From NCBI GenBank assembly GCA_002449135.1, contig DKCH01000042.1, forward strand, positions 1 to 28,963: a stretch of 28,963 nucleotides of DNA, written 5' to 3'. This DNA comes from Caryophanales bacterium UBA6879 (lineage in GTDB: Bacteria; Bacillota_I; Bacilli_A; RFN20; CAG-288). The position numbers and the translations under genes were made by a program. Shown in pieces: positions 14,977 through 23,747 of the stretch. The first letter of the stretch is position 1, and each line of letters starts with the position of its first letter. The notes under the pieces were generated by a model. The model made no database searches. It was given only the letters and a program-made list of their open reading frames with translations, and was not told where the DNA came from.

Positions 14977-15812
14977 TGAGTTATAGAAGAAAATCCATGG
15001 TTGTTATTGATATGGATGGAACTTTATTAACAGATGAAAAAACTATTTCTAATTATAGTAAAGGTTTTTTACACTATATTAATCAAAGAGGAATTAGAGT
15101 TGTTTTAGCTTCGGGCCGTCCATATAGAGCTGTTAAGCCATATTATGATGAAATTGGTTTAAAGGATTTAATCGTTTGTTATAATGGGGCTTTAATTGTT
15201 GATCCACAAGAAAATGATAAAATACTTTTTAAAAAATCTTTTCCTATTTCACTTGTAAAAGATATTATTGCTGGTATTGGTGAAGAAAATTTTGAGTCTA
15301 TTATGATTGAAGATTTTGATACATTATATATTAATAAAAAAGATAGTGAACTAGATAAAATTGCTTTTAAAAAGGGAATGGTCATTAAATATGGTGATAT
15401 TTTTTCTCAATTGAATGAAGAGCCTTTGTGTGTTACCTTTAATTTAAAGGATTTTACATATTATAATAAGTTATTAGAATTAGGTTCAACTTCTAAATTT
15501 AAAGATATTAATATACGCTTTTGGCATGATTGCTTAATTGCAGAACTTTTCTTTAATGATGTTAATAAATATACTTCAATTGAAAAAGTAGCAAAATTAT
15601 ATGATGTTAAAAATAGCGATATTATTTGTTTTGGTGATGCTGATAACGATATTGAAATGATCCATAGAGCTGGAATTGGTGTTGGTATGTGTAATGCTGC
15701 GTCCAAGTTTGTTAGACAAAGTGCTAATATGCTTTCTTTAGCTGATAATAATAATGATGGTGTTGTAAAGACTTTAGAGTTATTACTTTCTAATTACGAT
15801 TTAAAAAACTAA
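14976..15812 (+). CDS. Cof-type HAD-IIB family hydrolase
   Basis: A 278-residue haloacid dehalogenase superfamily phosphatase. Motif I is DMDGT (12-16, nucleophile D12, acid D14), the motif II region is VLASGRP, and motif IV is FGDADNDIEM (219-228, D221 and D225 for Mg2+). Between motifs II and III lies the large C2B cap, as in Cof/YwpJ/YidA sugar-phosphate and flavin-phosphate phosphatases. The substrate cannot be told from the sequence. The one-base overlap with trpS (TAATG) implies translational coupling; no functional tie between the two is obvious. Transcription ends at the shared terminator at 15827-15863. Confidence 0.93.
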   Translation: MSYRRKSMVVIDMDGTLLTDEKTISNYSKGFLHYINQRGIRVVLASGRPYRAVKPYYDEIGLKDLIVCYNGALIVDPQENDKILFKKSFPISLVKDIIAGIGEENFESIMIEDFDTLYINKKDSELDKIAFKKGMVIKYGDIFSQLNEEPLCVTFNLKDFTYYNKLLELGSTSKFKDINIRFWHDCLIAELFFNDVNKYTSIEKVAKLYDVKNSDIICFGDADNDIEMIHRAGIGVGMCNAASKFVRQSANMLSLADNNNDGVVKTLELLLSNYDLKN

Positions 15813-15826
15813 AAACATTGAAATTA

Positions 15827-15863
15827 AAAAGGTTAGTATTTAATAATATCTACTAACCTTTTT
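15827..15863. terminator. Bidirectional terminator between cof-type gene and phosphoglucomutase
   Basis: A perfect 13-bp stem pairs 15827-15839 with 15851-15863 around an 11-nt loop. The stem has A5 at one end and T5 at the other, so each strand ends in a T run. It lies in the 59-nt gap between two convergent genes and can serve both. Confidence 0.92.
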
Positions 15864-15871
15864 GAATTATT

Positions 15872-17575
15872 TTATTTATTTAAACCTAATAAATTAAGAA
15901 TATAGTTATGGAACTCTTCAGGTTTATGGAGAGCTTTTTCTTTAATTTTATCTACAGCTTCATAATAGAATTTACACTTAGGTTCAGTTCCAGAAGGTCT
16001 AACAGCAAGCCAAGAGCCATCTTCTAAGTAATATTTTAAAACATTAGATACAGGGAAACCAGTTAATTTAGAAACCTTGTTATTAACGATAGTTTCTTGT
16101 AATTGATAATCTTCAATTTTAGTGATTTTAACACCATTTATTTCTGTAAGCTTATCTTTTCTTAATTTGTCCATTAAGTCTTTCATTTTCTTTAAACCAG
16201 CTTCGCCTTCAAAGTAGATATCATATAATTTGTTAATATGATAACCATATTTTTGATATAAGCTTTCTAAAACTTGATCTAGTTTTTTACCTTCTAAAGC
16301 ATAGTGGTTTGTCATTTCAGCTATTAATAATAAGGATTCTAGTGAATCTTTATCACGGCAGAAAGTATCCATAATATAACCATAAGATTCTTCATAGCCG
16401 AATTCAAATGTAAATTCGTGTGTTGTTTCAGCTCTATCAATTGCTTGGCCAATATATTTAAATCCAGTTAAGAAAGAAAGAGTTTTTACATTATAATTAG
16501 CAGCAATTTTTTCACCTAATGTTGAGGTTACAATAGTATCACAAATAACTGAATTTGGTTTTAATAAACCGCGTTTGCTTCTTATAGATAAAACATAATC
16601 AATTAATAAGGCTCCGGTTTGGTTACCAGTTAATAATTCATATTCACCTTTGGTATTTAAAAAACCTAAACCACATCTATCAGCATCAGGATCAGTAGTT
16701 AAGATTAAATCAGCATTAACTTTTTTAGCTAATTCAATAGCTTTAACGTAGGCTTCTTTTTTCTCAGGATTAGGAGAAAGAGTATTTGAAAATAAAGGAT
16801 CAGGAGTACATTGTTCTAAAACAGGATAAAATTCATAACCTAATTCTGCAAATAGTCTTCTACCTAAAACTGAAGATGTACCATGTTGAGGAGTGAAGAC
16901 AATTTTAATAACTTTTTTATCATTTGGATATAAAGCAACAGAATGAACTTTTTTCATAAAGGCATCATCAACTTCACTAGAAAGTAAGGTTTGTTTACCT
17001 AAATCTTTAGCAATATCGAATGTTAAATCTAATTCATCACCTAAAGTTGCAATAATATCTAATAAAGGTTTAATCTTTTCTGGAACAAGTTGACAGCCAG
17101 TATCATCATAAACTTTATAACCATTATATTCTTTGGGGTTATGAGAGGCTGTTATCATGATACCTCCAACAGCATGTTCATATCTTACAGCAAAAGATAA
17201 TTCAGGAGTTGGTCTTAGAGTATCAAAAATAAAAGTGTTGATTCCAAATTGATTGAGAACTTCACTAGCTGTAGTAACAAATAAACGGGAATTAGTTCTA
17301 TTATCATGAGATAGGACTACACCTCTAGATTTAGCATCTTTATAAGTTTCTAATAAATATTTTGCAAAACCTACAGTAACTTTTCTAACAGTGAATACAT
17401 TCATTCTATTTGAACCAGGCCCTAATAAGGCACGCATACCACCAGTACCAAATTCAACATCCTTAAAAAACATATCATTTAATTGTTCTGGAGTGGCTTT
17501 TTTGATTTCGTCTTTTAAATCTTCACCTACTATTGTTGAATCTAACCATTTTTTTGCTTTCTGTTCGATAGTCAT
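15872..17575 (-). CDS. pgcA: Phosphoglucomutase (alpha-D-phosphohexomutase family)
   Basis: Interconverts glucose 1-phosphate and glucose 6-phosphate, feeding cell-wall glycopolymer and glycolipid synthesis. The 567-residue length is that of the Firmicutes PgcA type. All four family elements are present: the phosphoserine loop TASHNP (S144), the Mg2+ site DPDADR (295-300), the sugar-binding loop GYEESYG (393-399) and the phosphate-binding RPSGTEPK (526-533). A Shine-Dalgarno (AAAGGATG) precedes the ATG, and a TATAAT on the minus strand (17600-17605) is a probable -10 box with no good -35 partner. Phosphomannomutase activity is possible in this family. Single-gene unit. Confidence 0.94.
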   Translation of the reverse strand: MTIEQKAKKWLDSTIVGEDLKDEIKKATPEQLNDMFFKDVEFGTGGMRALLGPGSNRMNVFTVRKVTVGFAKYLLETYKDAKSRGVVLSHDNRTNSRLFVTTASEVLNQFGINTFIFDTLRPTPELSFAVRYEHAVGGIMITASHNPKEYNGYKVYDDTGCQLVPEKIKPLLDIIATLGDELDLTFDIAKDLGKQTLLSSEVDDAFMKKVHSVALYPNDKKVIKIVFTPQHGTSSVLGRRLFAELGYEFYPVLEQCTPDPLFSNTLSPNPEKKEAYVKAIELAKKVNADLILTTDPDADRCGLGFLNTKGEYELLTGNQTGALLIDYVLSIRSKRGLLKPNSVICDTIVTSTLGEKIAANYNVKTLSFLTGFKYIGQAIDRAETTHEFTFEFGYEESYGYIMDTFCRDKDSLESLLLIAEMTNHYALEGKKLDQVLESLYQKYGYHINKLYDIYFEGEAGLKKMKDLMDKLRKDKLTEINGVKITKIEDYQLQETIVNNKVSKLTGFPVSNVLKYYLEDGSWLAVRPSGTEPKCKFYYEAVDKIKEKALHKPEEFHNYILNLLGLNK

Positions 17576-17651
17576 AATAACATCCTTTCTCTATCTTTTA
17601 TTATATAACAAAACAAGTCATGAACTAGATAAATATCAAAGTAAATGCAAA

Positions 17652-18389
17652 TTATTTGTTAATTTTATTTAGTATTTCGTTAGCCATTTCTTCTTTTGCT
17701 TTTTCATCAAGCTTATCAACTAACCTAATCAAAGAAAGAAATTTACTTATTTTATATTTATATCCTTTTCTTTCTAAATAAGTTAATAAATATGAATCAT
17801 CTAAAAAGTTTGAAGAGAATTCTAATAAATCAGGGATAGCAAAAATATATTGAAAAAACTCTTTTTCCGATGTAAAAGTTTTTCCTTTATAGTAAAAATT
17901 ATTATCGCCTAGCACATTAAACATAAAATTCCAGTAAGCTTTATTAGAATTTTCTTCACTTTCTTTCTCAGCTTGTAAAACATATTTATATATTTTTTTA
18001 TATCTAATATCTTCTCTATTGTTTTTCATATAATCAGAAAGAAGATGATAAGTAAACAAATCTTTCAAGTAAATATCCACAGTTGGAGCATAAACTTGCA
18101 TTTGTTTAGCAAGTTCAATATAGTTGCTAAAAATAAAATGATGATAGGCTAATTTCATATACGGATTTAGAAGATAACTTACTTTAAAAGTAAATATATC
18201 TGGTATTAATTCCTGTTTTTTAATTTTTAAAAATTTTTGATATTTATCTATATCAAGCTTTCTTAATAACAATGTAAATTGATTAGAAGAAAAATATTTA
18301 TAGAATCTATTTGGATATTTATAAGATTCTTTAGCTAATTCATTTAATGAATTAAAAGAAAAATTGTCAAACTTGATTACGTTATTCAT
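17652..18389 (-). CDS. Soluble protein with two diverged helical repeats, unknown function
   Basis: Third gene of an unrecognised operon; 245 residues, no signal peptide or membrane helix, Lys/Tyr/Phe-rich and mostly helical. Residues 10-19 (FSFNSLNELA) and 70-76 (VSYLLNP), and again 165-178 (FYYKGKTFTSEKEF), resemble from memory the repeat module of the type SLxELA...YLLNP...YYxGK found beside bacterial Hsp70-like proteins and protein kinases. I read the protein as two copies (about 7-80 and 164-235) with a spacer. That match is weak and unproven. A GAGG ribosome-binding site spans the end of the upstream gene, whose stop is one base away, so translation is coupled. The two partners upstream are membrane proteins, which suggests a cytosolic subunit of a membrane complex. 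Confidence 0.88.
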   Translation of the reverse strand: MNNVIKFDNFSFNSLNELAKESYKYPNRFYKYFSSNQFTLLLRKLDIDKYQKFLKIKKQELIPDIFTFKVSYLLNPYMKLAYHHFIFSNYIELAKQMQVYAPTVDIYLKDLFTYHLLSDYMKNNREDIRYKKIYKYVLQAEKESEENSNKAYWNFMFNVLGDNNFYYKGKTFTSEKEFFQYIFAIPDLLEFSSNFLDDSYLLTYLERKGYKYKISKFLSLIRLVDKLDEKAKEEMANEILNKINK

Positions 18390-18390
18390 T

Positions 18391-19443
18391 TTAACCTCGA
18401 GAAACGAAATAAATAATAATTGTAACTACTAAAGTTAAGATGATAAAAACAAAAGTAAGTAGAAACAAGTAATTTAAAGATGTGTAAATATTTTTCTTTT
18501 TAAAAGTAAAGATTTCTTTATATTTATCGAACTCATTATTGTTAAAAGGATGTGAAGCAAATTTTGAAATATCATTTTTTAAAGGTATATTATTTTTACA
18601 AGCTTCTAATAAATAATTTGCTAAATGTTGTGCATTTATGTTTATATTTTTAAATCTTCTATTTATAGATTTATTTGCAGCTTTTTTGAAGTAAAAAAAT
18701 GGTGAAGTAACATTGGCTAAATAACCGATTGAGAATATAGTAATAATTAATAAAATTGCTGTTTCACATAAAAAAGCTAAAAGTAAATGTGTAAAAATAT
18801 TGTTAGGAGAATGGATATTTATAAAATCGTTAAAAATTTGGAGATCAACAATAAATATAGAAAAAGAAAGAATTAAGCAAATAAGTGTGAATATTTCTTT
18901 AAGTACTAAGTAAAAATAAGCGCTATATACAATGTGCTTTACGCCTTTATTATCTTTAAGAAGTTGAAGATTTTCTTGATTATTTGCGTTAATTTCATTC
19001 CGGAAATTTTCACAAATAGAAACAATAGCTTTACTTTTGTAAGATATATTATGAGTATTATCTAGTATCATTTCATTTATTGAATGATAACTGCCTTCGT
19101 AAGGAATCATCAGTTCACCAATTGAACTTGTTTTTATTGCAAAATCATATTTAATAAGTGGATTAAGATAATATTTTTCAGAGGATGTTAAGAATAAGTA
19201 ATTTATTCTATTTGCTAAAATAATTGTTTCTTCAAAACTTTTTATATTGTAATTTAAAGCTTTAAAATCATCAACGATTCTTACGGCTTTAACTAATGGA
19301 AACTTTTTAGCCCATTTTACATTAATTAAAAGATTCTGATATTCTTTTGATTTTAAAATATCATTAATATATGAAAAATCTATATAGTTAAAATCTGCTC
19401 CAAACTGTTCAGCAAGAAGTATTGTTTTATTAATATTGTTCAT
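18391..19443 (-). CDS. Membrane protein with soluble N-terminal half, unknown function
   Basis: Second gene of the operon; 350 residues, not recognised. Residues 1-170 are hydrophilic and probably cytosolic. Hydrophobic segments follow at about 174-200, 216-245 and 323-346, with a basic loop (about 253-320) between the last two. A stretch at 92-127 (YLNPL then YEGSYHSINEM) faintly recalls the repeat module seen in the downstream protein. The ATG overlaps the stop of the upstream gene as ATGA (19440-19443), with AGAGG placed for initiation. No catalytic motif is visible. Envelope or stress-related roles are only guesses. Confidence 0.88.
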   Translation of the reverse strand: MNNINKTILLAEQFGADFNYIDFSYINDILKSKEYQNLLINVKWAKKFPLVKAVRIVDDFKALNYNIKSFEETIILANRINYLFLTSSEKYYLNPLIKYDFAIKTSSIGELMIPYEGSYHSINEMILDNTHNISYKSKAIVSICENFRNEINANNQENLQLLKDNKGVKHIVYSAYFYLVLKEIFTLICLILSFSIFIVDLQIFNDFINIHSPNNIFTHLLLAFLCETAILLIITIFSIGYLANVTSPFFYFKKAANKSINRRFKNININAQHLANYLLEACKNNIPLKNDISKFASHPFNNNEFDKYKEIFTFKKKNIYTSLNYLFLLTFVFIILTLVVTIIIYFVSRG

Positions 19444-19949
19444 ATTAACAACCTCTGAAAAAAGTTAATAAAACTAGATAAAATTCCTGTTTCAATCTTG
19501 AATAAGGGAGTAAAATTACTAATAAAAAAGCTCGTTTCAAATATTAAACAAAAAGAATAGATTAGTCCAAAAATAATTTTTTGATAATTTAAAAAAGGAT
19601 GTTTTGAATTTTCTAAACCAATAGAAGTAAGAGAAACAATTATATAAGAAATTATATAAATTAAGATGAATAACACAAAAATAAAAATAGTTTTTCCTAA
19701 CATTAAATAGCTTTCTAAATTTACATTAAGAAGAATAAATAATGGCTTAAAAAAATCAGCAAGCAAATTACCAATGAAATTAATAGAATTAAAATAAGTA
19801 CTTAGTGTGTCAAGATAAATATAAAGACCACATAAAATTAAACTAATAAAACTAGCTATACAATGCTTAAATAATAGTCTTTTTGGAAAAACAAAAAATG
19901 AAATAATAATTAATAGATAAAAGACAATTAAAATGTAACTGATTGTCAT
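19440..19949 (-). CDS. Small polytopic membrane protein, unknown function
   Basis: First gene of the operon; 169 residues, very hydrophobic (Ile, Leu, Phe), with probably four membrane helices (about 3-20, 25-46, 86-108, 124-145) and a short hydrophobic C-terminal part. Overall size and helix number resemble CvpA-like membrane proteins, but I see no specific signature. It ends in TGA within an ATGA overlap with the next gene. The start is not preceded by a Shine-Dalgarno; an extended -10 box lies 6 nt upstream, so a leaderless mRNA is predicted for the operon. Confidence 0.85.
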   Translation of the reverse strand: MTISYILIVFYLLIIISFFVFPKRLLFKHCIASFISLILCGLYIYLDTLSTYFNSINFIGNLLADFFKPLFILLNVNLESYLMLGKTIFIFVLFILIYIISYIIVSLTSIGLENSKHPFLNYQKIIFGLIYSFCLIFETSFFISNFTPLFKIETGILSSFINFFQRLLI

Positions 19950-19955
19950 AATTCT

Positions 19956-19964
19956 ATTTTAGCA
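19956..19964 (-). promoter_or_regulatory. Extended -10 promoter, predicted leaderless, of the three-gene operon
   Basis: On the minus strand TG-C-TAAAAT (TAAAAT at 19956-19961) is followed by 6 nt and the ATG. There is no good -35 box, as is usual for extended -10 promoters. It overlaps the intergenic gap after the pseudouridine synthase gene, which ends at 19970. Confidence 0.55.
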
Positions 19965-19969
19965 TATTG

Positions 19970-20950
19970 TTACTTTACTATGTCTTTATGAGATAAAAAG
20001 TCTAATATTTCTTGTTCTTTTTTAGGTAAAGGTGCTTCAAATTTTTTATTTGACATATAAGCTAATTTACCAGTAATATTTTTAAATTCAAAAGTGGCAG
20101 CATGTAAAAATTGGCTTGTTAATCCAAATTGTTTTTTAAATAATTCATTTATTTTAAAGTCACCATATTTACTATCACCAACTATCGGACATTTTATGGC
20201 CTGAAAATGAACTCTTAATTGATGTGTTCTACCAGTTATTAATTTTGCTGAAACTAGTGAATATGAACCATATTTTTTTACTAATTTGTATTCAGTTAAG
20301 GCTGGTTTAGCCCCGTTTTCAATAAAACCAATTTTAACTTGACCTTTAGTTGAATCTTTAATTAAAGGAAAATCAATTTTCCCTGAATTTGGAACTTTTC
20401 CAGAAAGTAAGGCTAAATAACTTTTTTCTATATTCTTTTTATTTCTAAATAATTCTAATAATTCTTGTAATGTTTCTAAATTTTTACCAAAAATTACTAT
20501 ACCTGAGGTGTTACGATCTAATCTATGGGCTGGTCCAGGAATAAAGTTTGTTTGATTATGTGGATCATATTCTTTTTTGGCGATTAAATAGTTTAAGAAA
20601 ATGTTATGTAACGTTATTCTTTTTTCGTTTTCGTCACCATGAACTAATAATCCTTTAGGTTTGTTAACTATTAAAAGATTTTCATCTTCATAAAGAATAT
20701 CCATGTTAGCTTTTACTGGTCTTATTTCATTTTGTTTAGCAAACTGTTCTAATAAAGCTTCTTTAATATAGATATAAACCTGGTCATTTTCTTTAGTAAT
20801 ATAATTAATATCTACTTTTTTACCATTAACTTTAATATCTTTATTTCTAAACATTTTATAAATAAAAGAATAAGGCGCTTGATTTAAGATTCTTTTTATT
20901 ACTTTATCTATTCTTTGGCTTGCACTATTTTCGTCTATTTTGATTTCCAT
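19970..20950 (-). CDS. RluA-family pseudouridine synthase (RluC/RluD type)
   Basis: Isomerises uridine to pseudouridine in 23S rRNA, site unknown. The 326 residues begin with an S4 RNA-binding domain (about 11-62, including QRIDKVIKRIL and IKVNGKKV). The catalytic domain follows, with NKPKGLLVHG (96-105) and the hallmark HRLDRNTSG (142-150), catalytic D145, then GRTHQLRVHF downstream. Length and domain order fit the RluC/RluD group; the sequence alone does not fix which site is modified. It lies 28 nt after sbcC on the same strand but has no Shine-Dalgarno and its own extended -10 box close to the ATG. Confidence 0.94.
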   Translation of the reverse strand: MEIKIDENSASQRIDKVIKRILNQAPYSFIYKMFRNKDIKVNGKKVDINYITKENDQVYIYIKEALLEQFAKQNEIRPVKANMDILYEDENLLIVNKPKGLLVHGDENEKRITLHNIFLNYLIAKKEYDPHNQTNFIPGPAHRLDRNTSGIVIFGKNLETLQELLELFRNKKNIEKSYLALLSGKVPNSGKIDFPLIKDSTKGQVKIGFIENGAKPALTEYKLVKKYGSYSLVSAKLITGRTHQLRVHFQAIKCPIVGDSKYGDFKINELFKKQFGLTSQFLHAATFEFKNITGKLAYMSNKKFEAPLPKKEQEILDFLSHKDIVK

Positions 20951-20958
20951 ACTTTATA

Positions 20959-20967
20959 ATTTTAGCA
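20959..20967 (-). promoter_or_regulatory. Extended -10 promoter close to the pseudouridine synthase start
   Basis: Minus-strand TG-C-TAAAAT, with TAAAAT at 20959-20964, ends 8 nt before the ATG at 20950. The transcript would have a leader of about 2 nt. The nonamer is identical to the one at 19956-19964. No Shine-Dalgarno is present. Confidence 0.5.
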
Positions 20968-20978
20968 CATTAATTAAT

Positions 20979-23747
20979 TTAATTAGTTTCAATTTTTAAA
21001 TGAGAACTAATTGAATCTTTAGTGACAACAATTTTGTTAGGAATTAAGTCACCTAATTCTTCTATGTGACTTATTAAACCTACTAATGTATTTCCACTAG
21101 AATTAACTTGGGTATTTAAAATATTTAGTAATTGATTTAATGAGCCATTATCTAAAGTACCAAATCCTTCATCAATGAACATGCATTCAATTCTTAATCC
21201 AGCAATAGATGAAGTTACTTCATCAGCTAAACCTAAAGCTAAGGCAAGCGAAGCTAAGAAAGACTCTCCACCAGAAAGAGTAGCAACTTTTCTTTGATTA
21301 TTTGCATTTTGCAATTCCTCAATATTAATATCTAATCCAAATTTTGAACGTCCATCATAACTTTTTGTAGAACGTATTAACATTAGTTTATTATCAGTCA
21401 TTTTTAAAAAACGCATATTTGCTTTTTCTAAAACAGAATCAAGATATTTTGTTTGAACATATGTTTCTAAAGAAATAGCGTTGTCCTGTCCTGCATTCGC
21501 TGGGTTAAAAACGTCACATAAATTTTTGTAAATTAAATTTTCCTCTTCATATTTCTTATATTCTTTTTGCTGTTCTTCTAATCTTGTTTTAATTTGACAA
21601 CTATTTGAGTAGGATACGTTACATTGTTTTTGTATGATTTCTAATGAGTTAGTAAGTACGCTTTTTTCTTCTAAATCTTTATTTAATTTATTTGCGTCTA
21701 AATTTGAATATTTATTAAGTGAATTTAATGTATTTTTATTTTCATTAATAAGTGCTTCATTAGCTGATTTTTTTACTTGTAAGCTTGTAAATAAATTGCT
21801 GTTTTCTAAAACATCTTTTTCATATTTGCTTATTTTATTTTCTAACTTATTTATTATTTGTTTGATTTCATTTTCTGTTTTTGTATCCAATTCCTTTTCA
21901 ATCAAATCTTTAGAGGTTTTTAAAGAAGATAAACTAATATCTAATGAATTTTTTTCATCAATTTTATTGTTAATTTTTGAATTAATATTATTTTTTTCTT
22001 TTAAATAATTATTATTTTCTAAATTCAATTTTTCTTTCTGATTTAGCAAGTCACAATATTTTTTCTTGTCATTAGTCAAATTTAATTGCTGGCTATTTAA
22101 ATTATCATTTATAACCTTTAATTTTGAATCAATATCTTCTTTTGAACATGATAAAAATAAACATAATTTATTTTCTTTATCAGTTATTTCAATATTGAGA
22201 TTATTAATATTATTTTCACATACTTTGAATCTTTCGCTCGCTTCATTTTTTTCAGCTTCAATTTTATTTAATTCATCTTGATTTATTGGTTTTCCACTTG
22301 AAGTTGCTAAATGAGGATGGTGTTTAGAACCACAAACTGGACACGGCTGATCTTCTTTTAAGTCGTTAGCTAATATTGGTGCAATATTCTTAATAAAATT
22401 ATTTTTAGCTTCTATGTATTTTGAAATTTTATTGTTTTCAATATTATTTAATTTTTTTAATTCAATTTGTAAATTGCTAAATTTTTGTTTTTGAATTTTT
22501 AGATCCTCATTTATATTTATGTAAGATTTTAATTCTGAAAGTGAATTATTAAGTAAAGAGATTTTATTGTCATTTTCAGCTATTAACATGTTTAAATTAT
22601 TTGGTATTTTGGAAATTTGATTTTCATTTTTATTTATTTTATTACTTATATTTTGAATATTTTCATTTAATTTTTGAATTTCTATTTTATTATTTGAAAT
22701 TTTTTGATTAATTGAACTTATTTTTAAAATAATCTCATTTAATTCTTCATACTTTTTTAGTCTTTTTTTGTTTTCTTCTAATGTGATTTTATCTTTTTCA
22801 ATTTCACTTTTTTGATTAATTAAAATGCTTTGTTTGTTCTTTATAATGCTAAAATTTTCATCTAATTTTTGCTTCTCATTAATTAAAGCATCTAATTTAT
22901 TTTTTATATCGTTATAGTTTATTAAATTTTTACAATCATCTTTTAGTTTATCAATTTCTATTTTTAAATTCTTTAATTCATTTTCATTGTTTTCTATTTC
23001 TATTTTTTTGTTATTTATATAATCATTAATAAATGAAAGTCTTTTTTCAAAATTATCGCTATCTTTAAGTTCGTTATATTTGTTTTTTTCGTCAATGCTA
23101 AATTTGTTATTTTCAAGAAATTGAAAGTCATTTTTAGCAGATTTTAAAATATTATTAGCATTGGTTTGACTATCATTATTTTTTTCACTTAATTTTTTTC
23201 CGAGATTTTTATATTTTTCTGTATGGAATATTTTAGTAAAAATATTAGAACGATTGGCAGAGGAATCTACAAGTATTGATCTAAATTGTCCCTGAGGAAT
23301 TAAAATAACTTTTTCAAATTGTTCTTTGTCTAAACCAATTAATTTAATTATTTTTTCTAAATCTAAATTTTCAATTTTATTTGTATCAAGATCAGTAATT
23401 GATGCTTCAGACTTAATTGTGATTTCTTTTTTTCCACTTTTTGATAAGCCTTTTTGTTTCATTGAACGATAAATTTCGTATTTATGACCTTTATCTTCAA
23501 ATGTAAATTTAACATATGAAAGAATATTGTTTGGAGCGTTTATATTTCTTAAGTCTTCTGGCTTTAAATAATCATCAGTACTTTGTCCATATAAGGCATA
23601 AATAATTGCTTGGAATATTGTTGATTTACCTGCACCAGTATCGCCTTGGATTAGAAATAAACCGCTATTTCCAAGACTAGTAAAATCTATTACTGTTTTT
23701 TCTAAATATGATTGGAAAGCTTGGAATTCTAATTTAATTGGTTTCAT
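20979..23747 (-). CDS. sbcC: Exonuclease subunit SbcC (Rad50-like ATPase)
   Basis: The SMC-like partner of SbcD in the complex that opens DNA hairpins and protein-blocked ends. The 922 residues show the Walker A motif GDTGAGKST (35-43), two long coiled coils rich in Lys, Asn, Glu and Leu (about 180-460 and 480-770), a zinc hook CPVC (469-472) at the apex, the ABC signature TLSGGESFLASLALALG (about 820-836) and Walker B MFIDEGFGTLD (about 852-862). It is somewhat shorter than the 1000-1100 residues usual for the family, the difference lying in the coils. The start overlaps the sbcD stop (TAATG) with an AAGGAG site, so the two are coupled. Confidence 0.96.
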   Translation of the reverse strand: MKPIKLEFQAFQSYLEKTVIDFTSLGNSGLFLIQGDTGAGKSTIFQAIIYALYGQSTDDYLKPEDLRNINAPNNILSYVKFTFEDKGHKYEIYRSMKQKGLSKSGKKEITIKSEASITDLDTNKIENLDLEKIIKLIGLDKEQFEKVILIPQGQFRSILVDSSANRSNIFTKIFHTEKYKNLGKKLSEKNNDSQTNANNILKSAKNDFQFLENNKFSIDEKNKYNELKDSDNFEKRLSFINDYINNKKIEIENNENELKNLKIEIDKLKDDCKNLINYNDIKNKLDALINEKQKLDENFSIIKNKQSILINQKSEIEKDKITLEENKKRLKKYEELNEIILKISSINQKISNNKIEIQKLNENIQNISNKINKNENQISKIPNNLNMLIAENDNKISLLNNSLSELKSYININEDLKIQKQKFSNLQIELKKLNNIENNKISKYIEAKNNFIKNIAPILANDLKEDQPCPVCGSKHHPHLATSSGKPINQDELNKIEAEKNEASERFKVCENNINNLNIEITDKENKLCLFLSCSKEDIDSKLKVINDNLNSQQLNLTNDKKKYCDLLNQKEKLNLENNNYLKEKNNINSKINNKIDEKNSLDISLSSLKTSKDLIEKELDTKTENEIKQIINKLENKISKYEKDVLENSNLFTSLQVKKSANEALINENKNTLNSLNKYSNLDANKLNKDLEEKSVLTNSLEIIQKQCNVSYSNSCQIKTRLEEQQKEYKKYEEENLIYKNLCDVFNPANAGQDNAISLETYVQTKYLDSVLEKANMRFLKMTDNKLMLIRSTKSYDGRSKFGLDINIEELQNANNQRKVATLSGGESFLASLALALGLADEVTSSIAGLRIECMFIDEGFGTLDNGSLNQLLNILNTQVNSSGNTLVGLISHIEELGDLIPNKIVVTKDSISSHLKIETN

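Noticed and set aside
15179..15706. Two minus-strand frames opposite the HAD hydrolase
   Set aside because: Shadows of the plus-strand gene, whose catalytic motifs are intact across this stretch.
17391..17672. Plus-strand 93-aa frame over the phosphoglucomutase start
   Set aside because: Antisense to the conserved N-terminus of phosphoglucomutase, without a ribosome-binding site.
21634..22281. Plus-strand hydrophobic frames opposite sbcC
   Set aside because: The reverse complement of Lys/Asn/Glu coiled-coil codons naturally reads as Phe/Leu/Ser, which mimics membrane proteins.
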